The position numbers and the translations under genes were made by a program. Positions 8,824 through 14,151 of a stretch of 14,151 nucleotides of DNA are shown here, one piece after another. This stretch comes from an uncultured Gemmatimonadota bacterium (GTDB lineage: Bacteria; Gemmatimonadota; Gemmatimonadetes; Gemmatimonadales; GWC2-71-9): positions 1-14,151 of the forward strand of contig CAMLLJ010000048.1 of NCBI GenBank assembly GCA_946480845.1, given 5' to 3'. The notes below the pieces were generated by a model. The model worked only from the letters and a program-made list of their open reading frames with translations, made no database searches and was not told the origin of the DNA. Numbering within the stretch: position 1 is the stretch's first letter; the number at the start of each line of letters is the position of its first letter.

Positions 8824-10510
8824 GCCGATTCACCTTTCCGACCGCGTAGTCCACCGCGCGCGCCGTGAGCGCCATGTAGGTGATGGACGGGTTCTGGTTC
8901 GCCGACGACGCCATGCAGGCGCCATCGGTGACGAAGAGGTTGGCGACGTCGTGGGCCTGGTTGAACCCGTTGAGCACGCTGGTGGCGGGATCGCGGCCCA
9001 TGCGTGCGGTGCCCATCTCGTGGATGGTAAGGCCGGGCGGGTTGTCCTGGACGTAGGACGACACCTCCTGCGCGCCGGCCGCCTCCAGCATCTCGGCGGC
9101 GGTCACCGACATGTCGCGCAGCGCGGCGCGCTCGTTGTCGCCCCAGGCGCAGCTGATGCGGAGCGCCGGGACGCCCCACTTGTCGCGCAGTACCGGGTCG
9201 AGCGAAACCGCGTTCTCGCGCCGGGGCAGGCATTCGCCGAAGCCGTAGAGGCCCATACTCCATGTCCCGGGCTCGAGCAGGGAGGCCTTGAACTCCGCCC
9301 CGATCCCGGACGTCGAGCCGCCACGGCCCCAGCCGGCGCGGCCCCCGCCGCCCTGGAAGGCGTAGCCGCGCAGGAAATCGGGATGCTGGTCCTTCACGTT
9401 GCGGAAGCGCGGCACGTAGACGCCGTTGGGGCGGTTCCCGAACGGCTTCTGGTCGAGCATCCCGTCCATCCGGCCCGACGCGCCGCCGCCCATGGTGTGG
9501 TCCATCAGGTACTGGCCGAGGACGCCGCTCGAGTTGGCGAGGCCGGCCGGGAACTCGGCGCTGGTCGAGTTGAGCAGGATGCGGGTGGACTCGAGCGTGG
9601 ACGCGCAGAGGAAGACCAGGCGCGCCTCGAACTCGACCGCCTCCGTGGTGCCGGCGTCGATCACGCGGACCCCGCGCGCCTTCCGGGTGGCGGGGTCGAA
9701 GAGCACGCTTTCGACCACGCTGTCGGGCCGGAGGGTGAGCCGCCCGGTGCGGCGGGCCGCCGGCAGCGTGCTGCTGATGCTGCTGAAGTAGGAGCCGGTG
9801 ATGCAGCCGCGCTCGCAGGGGCCGCAGTAGTGGCAGGCCGCGCGGCCGCCGTGCGTCCGGGTGAGGATGGCGCAGCGGCCGATGGTGAGCACGCGGTCGC
9901 GACCCCATTTCGATTGCAGCGCGTCACGGACCCTGGTCTCCGCGCAGTTGAGCTGCATGCCGGGCAGGAACTGGCCGTCCGGAAGCTGGGGCAGCCCTTC
10001 CGCAGTGCCACTGATGCCGATGAAGCGCTCGACGTAGTCGTACCACGGCTCGATGTCGGCGTAGCGGATCGGCCAGTCCACCCCGTGCCCGTCGCGGAGG
10101 TTGGCCTCGAAGTCGAGGTCGCTCCAGCGGTAGACCTGGCGGCCCCACATGATCGAGCGGCCCCCGACCTGCCGCCCGCGGATCCACTGGAAGGGCTTCC
10201 CCTCGTCCACCGCGTAGGGGTTCTCCAGGTCGTTGACGAAGAACTTGCTGCCCCATTCGTCGCAGGCGTAGCAATGTTTCTGGACCGCCTGCTCGCGCTC
10301 GAGGCGACGGCGGTCGCCGAAGCCGCGGAAATGCTGCTGCCACGGCTGCACGTGCTCCACGTAGTCGGTGCCGGGCGAGATGTCGCGGCCCGCCTCCAGC
10401 ACCAGGGTGCGGAGCCCGCGCTCGCACAGCTCCTTGGCTGCCCAGCCGCCGGTGATGCCGGACCCCACCACGATCGCGTCGTACGGCTCGCGCTTCACGC
10501 GGGCACGCAT
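8813..10510 (-). CDS. GMC-family FAD-dependent sugar dehydrogenase, large subunit (copy B)
   Basis: The protein has 565 residues and is paralogous to copy A. It has the FAD loop VGSGITGG (residues 15-22). A second conserved region, NPYAVDEGKPFQWIRGRQVGG (in parts, about 98-117), precedes GRSIMWGRQVYRWS. The Cys cluster is Cys226, Cys229, Cys232, Cys236 (CHYCGPCERGC), a candidate Fe-S site. The C-terminal GMC domain has HEMGTARMG (His497) and NPS (Asn540), the likely catalytic pair. Unlike copy A it also has a CYAC pair (Cys80, Cys83). There is no signal peptide, so export probably depends on the upstream small subunit. ATG 10510 is used. GTG 10498 gives a GTGA overlap with the upstream stop, as at other junctions here, and is a real alternative; neither has a clear ribosome binding site. 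The substrate is unknown; a glycoside or aldose is inferred. Confidence 0.92.
   Translation of the reverse strand: MRARVKREPYDAIVVGSGITGGWAAKELCERGLRTLVLEAGRDISPGTDYVEHVQPWQQHFRGFGDRRRLEREQAVQKHCYACDEWGSKFFVNDLENPYAVDEGKPFQWIRGRQVGGRSIMWGRQVYRWSDLDFEANLRDGHGVDWPIRYADIEPWYDYVERFIGISGTAEGLPQLPDGQFLPGMQLNCAETRVRDALQSKWGRDRVLTIGRCAILTRTHGGRAACHYCGPCERGCITGSYFSSISSTLPAARRTGRLTLRPDSVVESVLFDPATRKARGVRVIDAGTTEAVEFEARLVFLCASTLESTRILLNSTSAEFPAGLANSSGVLGQYLMDHTMGGGASGRMDGMLDQKPFGNRPNGVYVPRFRNVKDQHPDFLRGYAFQGGGGRAGWGRGGSTSGIGAEFKASLLEPGTWSMGLYGFGECLPRRENAVSLDPVLRDKWGVPALRISCAWGDNERAALRDMSVTAAEMLEAAGAQEVSSYVQDNPPGLTIHEMGTARMGRDPATSVLNGFNQAHDVANLFVTDGACMASSANQNPSITYMALTARAVDYAVGKVNRHEL
8831..8839 (-). promoter_or_regulatory. 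Ribosome binding site of the epimerase-like gene
   Basis: GGAAAGGTG on the minus strand lies seven bases before the ATG at 8823. It sits inside the last codons of GMC copy B and fixes the start that overlaps that gene. Confidence 0.6.
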
Positions 10511-11091
10511 CCGTCGTACCGCCCGGGCCAGATATTCGTCTTCAGCACGGTCGTCATGACCGGCTTCGACGTGAAGTAGCCGTAGAGGGTGAGCCGCTTG
10601 AGGTTGGCGTAAGTCGCCTCGGCCGAGCCGGGCGCGGGCGGGGTGGGTTTCGGTGCCTCGGGAGAGGCTGGGTCCGGCGCCGGAGGCCGGGTCGTCGCGG
10701 CATCGAGCCCCTCGAGGAGCGCGAGCTGTTCCACAGTGCCCAGGCCGACGAAGCTCTCGCCGCCGGCTGTCCGGCTCGACGCGTCGATGTCGGCGAGACC
10801 GGCGACGAAGTTCGCGCGCTCGGTCTCGTCGTACCATTCCGCGAGGAGGAGGTCCACGAACTCGGGCACCCCCGCATCGCGCGCTCCCGGAGTGTCGGTG
10901 CGGGGCAGGATGTGCTCGGCGATCGCCGCGACCGTCTCGAGCTGGTGCGCGTTGAGGGCCGTGCCGGCCGCTCCCGCCGCGCGGAGGTGGGTGCCCTCGG
11001 CGATGGCCCAGAGCCGCTCGGCGCCCAGCCCCGAGAACACGGGTATGGCGGCTGCGCTGCCGATGAGGCGGAGGACATCTCGACGATCCAT
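10495..11091 (-). CDS. Gluconate 2-dehydrogenase subunit 3-like Tat-exported small subunit (copy B)
   Basis: The protein has 198 residues. The Tat signal starts at once (MDRRDVLRLIGSAAAIPVFS, Arg3-Arg4). The family core is HILPRTDTPGA followed by RDAGVPEFVDLLLAEWYDE (residues 60-89), and the end is LTLYGYFTSKPVMTTV, then NIWPGRYDGCVPA. A Pro/Ala-rich stretch at about 135-156 interrupts the usual fold and is absent from copy A. Its likely job is to escort GMC copy B through the Tat pathway and anchor or stabilise it. It comes first in its operon, the reverse of block A. An upstream in-frame extension to 11493 would run through the divergent beta-helix gene and is rejected; ATG 11091 begins exactly at the Tat motif. 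No convincing promoter or ribosome binding site is seen upstream. Confidence 0.88.
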   Translation of the reverse strand: MDRRDVLRLIGSAAAIPVFSGLGAERLWAIAEGTHLRAAGAAGTALNAHQLETVAAIAEHILPRTDTPGARDAGVPEFVDLLLAEWYDETERANFVAGLADIDASSRTAGGESFVGLGTVEQLALLEGLDAATTRPPAPDPASPEAPKPTPPAPGSAEATYANLKRLTLYGYFTSKPVMTTVLKTNIWPGRYDGCVPA

Positions 11092-11177
11092 GGGCGGCCC
11101 GGGAGGAGGTGTCTCAAATTGGCCTGATGCGCGGCCCCTCGCCAGAGGCCGGGCTTTCGCGGCACCGCGGGGTGGCA

Positions 11178-11183
11178 TATGAT
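11178..11183 (+). promoter_or_regulatory. Candidate -10 element of a near-leaderless promoter
   Basis: TATGAT (five of six matches to TATAAT) ends five bases before the ATG at 11189, and no Shine-Dalgarno sequence is present. Transcription would then begin at or next to the start codon. The -35 region is weak. A 12-bp palindrome (CGCGG CA CCGCG, 11158-11169) lies between the two and could hold an operator. Confidence 0.4.
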
Positions 11184-11188
11184 GGCGA

Positions 11189-13387
11189 ATGTTCCGCTTC
11201 GCCGCCCTGCTGTCCCTGCTCGCCGCCGGTCCGCTCGCGGCGCAGGCTGGGCCCGGCCCGGTGCCATGGACGCCCGGCATGGTGATCACGCGCTCCACGA
11301 CGATCCGCCCCGGCACCTGGCCGGCGCCCGCAGGCGACTCGGCGGCCATCGTGGTGCGCGGCGACAGCATCGTCCTCGACCTCACCGGCGTCGAGCTGGT
11401 GGGATCCGGCGACCGGCGGCGCCCCGACCGCTTCACGGGCATCGCCATCCGCATCGAGGGCGGCCGCGGCGTGACGGTGCGCGGGGCCCGCATCCGCGGC
11501 TACAAGGTGGGCATCCTCGCGCGCGGCACGCAGGACCTCCGCCTCCTCGACAACGACGTCTCCCACAACTGGCGCCCCAGCCTCTACAGCGGCATCGAGC
11601 GGGAGTCGCTGGCGGACTGGCTCTCCTTCCATCACAACGAGAATGACGAATGGCTCCGCTACGGCGCGGCCATGTACCTCGACGGCGTCCGGGGCGGCGA
11701 GGTGCGCGGGAACACGGTCCGGCAGGGGATGAACGGCCTCCTGCTCACCCAGACCGACGGGCTCCGCATCTGGAACAACGACTTCTCCTTCAATTCCGGG
11801 ATCGGGATCGGCCTCTATCGCTCGTCCGGCAACCTGATCGCGCACAACCGGGTGGACTGGAACGTCCGCGGCTATTCGCACGGCTTCTTCAACCGGGGCC
11901 AGGATTCCGCCGCACTGCTCATCTACGAGCAGAGCTCCCGCAACGTCGTCGCGCACAACTCGATGACCCATTCGGGCGACGGCCTCTTCCTCTGGGCCGG
12001 GCAGAGCACGATGGACACCGGCGCCGGCGGCGCCAACGACAACCTGTTCTATGCCAACGATTTCTCCTTCGCGCCGACCAACGGCATGGAAGCGACCTTC
12101 TCGCGCAACGCCTTCGTGGCCAACCGGATCGAGGGCTCCTGGCACGGCCTCTGGGGCGGGTACTCGTGGGAATCGGTGATCATGGGGAACGCGTTCGTCC
12201 GGAACGTGGACGGGATCGCCATCGAGCACGGGCAGGACAACCGCATCGTGGGCAACAGCTTCGAGGGCGACACCACGGCCATTCACCTCTGGTGGAACCG
12301 GCTGGAGCCGTCCGACTGGGGATACCCGAAGCACCGTGACACCCGCTCGCGCGACAATGCGATAGAGGACAACCACTTTATCCGTGTGCGGTCCGTACTT
12401 CGGGCGAAGGACACGCAGCGCCTGCTCCTCGCGCGAAACACTGCCGCCGACGTGGATACGCTGGTCGTCGCCGCAGGCGATACCAGCGGATGGAGCGGCG
12501 GGTCAATTCGAACGGTCCGCAGTACACCCGGCCGGGCATCTGGAGCAGGCCCCTCTGCTGCCAGGTCCCGTCTGGCGATTCCCGAGCGATACCGGGTGGC
12601 GCCGCTCGAGGGCGGCCGGACCGAGTTCGCCGAACCGGAACGTGACGGCGGCCGCGAGACGATCATCGTGGACGAATGGGGCCCGTACGACTGGAAGAGC
12701 CCGAAGCTCTGGCCCGCCGGCCGGAGCGATGCCTCTCCACTCCCCCTCCGCGTGCTCGGTCCCGCCGGCGAATGGCGCGTGGTTGCGAGGGAAGGCGTCG
12801 CTTCGCTCTCCAGCTCCAGCGGGCGCGCCGGCGATACGATAGTCGTGACACCGGCCGCGGGCCGGGGAAGCGACTTCTCGGTCGAGCTCGAGTACCGCGG
12901 CGCGGCAACGGTCTCCCGTTTCGGCGATTCGTCGGCGGCAGGCGTGCCCGTGCGGTTCGGCTGGAGCCGGTTCGTGCCGGAGGCAACGTGGCACGTGAGC
13001 TTCGCGGCCATCGATTCCGCCGCGCTCATTCCGCCTGCCGGCGTGCCGCCCGCCGCGGCTCCCACCGTCGCCATCGACACCAGCCGTCTCGACCTCATGT
13101 GGTACCGTCCGCCCCGGCCGGGCATTCCGCAGTCGCGCGTGCTGACCGAGGCCACCGCGACGATCCGCCTGGCGCCCGGCCGGTACCGCCTCCGCACCAT
13201 CGCGGACGATGCGGTGCGCGTCTTCGTCGATGGCCGCGTCGTGCTCGACGACTGGACACCCGGGGAGTCGCGCGCAAAGGAGGTGGCCGTGGACCTCGGC
13301 GGCGACCACGCGTTCAGGGTCGAGCACCTGCAGCTCGACGGCTGGTACGAGCTGCGCCTCGACATCGAGCGCGAGGGCGCGGAGTGA
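11189..13387 (+). CDS. Secreted right-handed parallel beta-helix protein with PA14-like C-terminus
   Basis: The protein has 732 residues. A Sec signal peptide ends near residue 18-20 (LAAGPLAAQA). Residues about 55-425 are a parallel beta-helix of the NosD/pectate-lyase-like fold. Repeated Asn-ladder rungs include NDVSHN, NTVRQGMNGLLL, NDFSFNSGIGIGL, NRVDWN, NSMTHSGDGLFLW, NDFSFAPTNGM, NAFVRNVDGIAI and NSFEGDTTAIHLW. A Gly/Ser/Ala-rich linker (about 433-465) leads to DEWGPYDWKSPKLWP (495-509), a motif I recall from such proteins, and then to beta-rich segments. The end (about 594-727; WYRPPRPGIP, YRLRTIADDAVRVFVDG, VEHLQL) is PA14-like. Such folds bind or cleave extracellular polysaccharide. 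I cannot name a catalytic residue, so lyase, hydrolase or plain binding protein are all open. The stop overlaps the CutC start (GTGA). Confidence 0.87.
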   Translation: MFRFAALLSLLAAGPLAAQAGPGPVPWTPGMVITRSTTIRPGTWPAPAGDSAAIVVRGDSIVLDLTGVELVGSGDRRRPDRFTGIAIRIEGGRGVTVRGARIRGYKVGILARGTQDLRLLDNDVSHNWRPSLYSGIERESLADWLSFHHNENDEWLRYGAAMYLDGVRGGEVRGNTVRQGMNGLLLTQTDGLRIWNNDFSFNSGIGIGLYRSSGNLIAHNRVDWNVRGYSHGFFNRGQDSAALLIYEQSSRNVVAHNSMTHSGDGLFLWAGQSTMDTGAGGANDNLFYANDFSFAPTNGMEATFSRNAFVANRIEGSWHGLWGGYSWESVIMGNAFVRNVDGIAIEHGQDNRIVGNSFEGDTTAIHLWWNRLEPSDWGYPKHRDTRSRDNAIEDNHFIRVRSVLRAKDTQRLLLARNTAADVDTLVVAAGDTSGWSGGSIRTVRSTPGRASGAGPSAARSRLAIPERYRVAPLEGGRTEFAEPERDGGRETIIVDEWGPYDWKSPKLWPAGRSDASPLPLRVLGPAGEWRVVAREGVASLSSSSGRAGDTIVVTPAAGRGSDFSVELEYRGAATVSRFGDSSAAGVPVRFGWSRFVPEATWHVSFAAIDSAALIPPAGVPPAAAPTVAIDTSRLDLMWYRPPRPGIPQSRVLTEATATIRLAPGRYRLRTIADDAVRVFVDGRVVLDDWTPGESRAKEVAVDLGGDHAFRVEHLQLDGWYELRLDIEREGAE

Positions 13388-14073
13388 CCGTTCCCGGGCC
13401 TCGCCCGGTCACCATCGAAGCCGCCGTGGATTCGCTCGAAGCGGCGCTCGCTGCGGCAGCGGCCGGCGCCGACCGCCTGGAGCTCTGCGGCGACCTCGGC
13501 GTCGGCGGGATCACGCCGCCGGCGGACCTGCAGCGCGACGCGCAGCGACGCGTGCGAATCCCCTGCTTCACGATGGTCCGTCCGCGCGGTGGCAGCTTCG
13601 CGTATTCACAACAGGAAGTCGAGGCGATGCTCGCCGACGTCGCGCAGGCCCGGGAGCTCGGCGCGGCCGGCATCGTGACCGGTGCGCTCGACGACCGCGG
13701 CGACATCGACGTGGCGGTCATGCGGCGGCTGGTCGCGGCCGCGCGCCCGCTGCCGGTCACCTTTCACAAGGCATTCGACACCATCGCCGACCTGAGGGAA
13801 GCCCTCGAGGTCCTATGCGACCTGGACGTTGACCGGGTGCTCACGTCGGGAGGCGCAAGGACGGCGATGGCGGGGGCGGGGACGATCGCGGCGCTCGTGC
13901 GGCAGGCGGCGGGGCGCATCGTGATCGTGGCGGGCGGGAGCGTGAGCGGCGAGTCCGCCGTCTCGCTGGTGGCCGGCACGGGCGTGGACGAGATCCACGC
14001 CCGGTGCGAAGCGGACGGCGCGCGCATCCGCGGGATCGTGGCGGCCCTGCGGAACCGGCAATCAGTGCCCTGA
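13384..14073 (+). CDS. cutC: CutC-family TIM-barrel protein
   Basis: The protein has 229 residues against about 248 in E. coli. It starts at a GTG that overlaps the beta-helix stop by four bases, with GAGGG just upstream and no nearby ATG. Family marks are IEAAVDSLEAALAA, GADRLELCGDLGVGGITPP (residues 28-46), MVRPRGG (64-70), VTFHKAFD (125-132), RVLTSGG (151-157) and a final EIHARC. There is no signal peptide, so it is cytosolic. CutC is annotated as copper homeostasis, but in E. coli the copper phenotype was traced to the MicL small RNA inside cutC, so a copper role is weakly supported. The fold and pocket suit a small-molecule enzyme. Coupling to a secreted polysaccharide-active-type protein makes a carbohydrate-related role plausible here; that is inference. 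Confidence 0.9.
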   Translation: MTVPGPRPVTIEAAVDSLEAALAAAAAGADRLELCGDLGVGGITPPADLQRDAQRRVRIPCFTMVRPRGGSFAYSQQEVEAMLADVAQARELGAAGIVTGALDDRGDIDVAVMRRLVAAARPLPVTFHKAFDTIADLREALEVLCDLDVDRVLTSGGARTAMAGAGTIAALVRQAAGRIVIVAGGSVSGESAVSLVAGTGVDEIHARCEADGARIRGIVAALRNRQSVP

Positions 14074-14081
14074 AAAGCAGA

Positions 14082-14111
14082 ACGGGAGGGCGATCGAAAT
14101 CGCCCTCCCGT
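14082..14111 (+). terminator. Strong terminator hairpin after cutC, possibly bidirectional
   Basis: The arms ACGGGAGGGCGAT (14082-14094) and ATCGCCCTCCCGT (14099-14111) pair perfectly over 13 bp with a CGAA loop, eight bases after the cutC stop. A repeat, not a T-run, follows on the plus strand. On the minus strand the hairpin is followed by TCTGCTTTTC, which is more like a U-tract, so it could also stop transcription coming from the right. Confidence 0.75.
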
Positions 14112-14151
14112 CCGTCCTGACCGTCCCGACCGTCCTGACCGTCCCGACCGT
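14112..14151 (+). repeat. 9-nt tandem repeat running off the right edge
   Basis: CCGTCCTGA and CCGTCCCGA alternate for four exact units (14112-14147), and CCGT continues to the last base. It can also be read as an 18-nt unit twice. The repeat starts directly at the foot of the terminator hairpin. Its total length is unknown because the window ends. Confidence 0.9.

Noticed and set aside
8822..10579. A 585-codon plus-strand frame opposite GMC copy B
   Set aside because: Same reason: the minus strand encodes the full GMC fold, and the plus-strand product is compositionally biased.
10511..10837. N-terminal extension of GMC copy B by 109 codons
   Set aside because: It is out-of-frame small-subunit sequence; the FAD domain starts right after ATG 10510.
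11092..11493. N-terminal extension of small subunit B by 134 codons
   Set aside because: It would run through the promoter and the start of the divergent beta-helix gene, and the Tat motif begins exactly at ATG 11091.
12490..12590. Possible frameshift in the beta-helix gene, where sequence turns Gly/Ser/Arg-rich
   Set aside because: The same frame resumes with conserved sequence (IIVDEWGPYDW) and other frames offer nothing better; it is a linker.
14112..14151. CRISPR-like array at the right edge
   Set aside because: The units are 9 nt and contiguous with no spacers, so this is a simple tandem repeat.

Overview
The window is about 14.2 kb of very GC-rich bacterial DNA with almost no non-coding space. 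It holds eleven protein genes. Three Sec-type signal peptides end in Ala-Ala-Gln, and at least four proteins carry twin-arginine (Tat) signals. There are two copies of an FAD dehydrogenase plus a Tat small subunit. Together this suggests a free-living Gram-negative saccharide degrader; Gemmatimonadota is my best guess, with Acidobacteriota or Planctomycetota as alternatives. The assignment is by gene style, not by a marker gene. No RNA gene, CRISPR array, insertion sequence or phage gene is visible.

Layout. Block A (1-3362, minus strand) runs GMC-family FAD oxidoreductase, gluconate-2-dehydrogenase-subunit-3-like small subunit, then a Gfo/Idh/MocA NAD(P) oxidoreductase cut by the left edge. 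An AraC-type regulator (3395-4195, plus) diverges from block A with 32 bases between the start codons. A small secreted DUF1579-like protein follows (4290-4829, plus). Block B (4830-11091, minus strand) runs a second small subunit, a second GMC oxidoreductase, two Tat-exported TIM-barrel sugar isomerase/epimerase-like proteins, and a secreted GH20 beta-N-acetylhexosaminidase with a PA14 domain. Block C (11189-14073, plus) is a secreted parallel beta-helix protein with a PA14-like end, coupled to a CutC-family protein. It closes with a 13-bp terminator hairpin and a 9-nt tandem repeat that runs off the right edge.

How the genes may work together. Nearly all neighbours on the same strand overlap by 1 to 16 bases (ATGA, GTGA or TGATG junctions), so the blocks look like tightly coupled operons. 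The GMC and small-subunit pairs resemble membrane or periplasmic FAD sugar dehydrogenases such as glucoside 3-dehydrogenase, in which only the small subunit has a Tat signal and carries the catalytic subunit across the membrane. With exported TIM-barrel proteins, a cytosolic Gfo/Idh/MocA enzyme and GH20, the simplest reading is a two-compartment pathway that trims amino-sugar-containing glycans outside the cell, oxidises the sugars in the periplasm and finishes them by isomerase, lyase or reductase steps. The chemistry of each step is inferred, and no cytochrome c subunit is present in the window.
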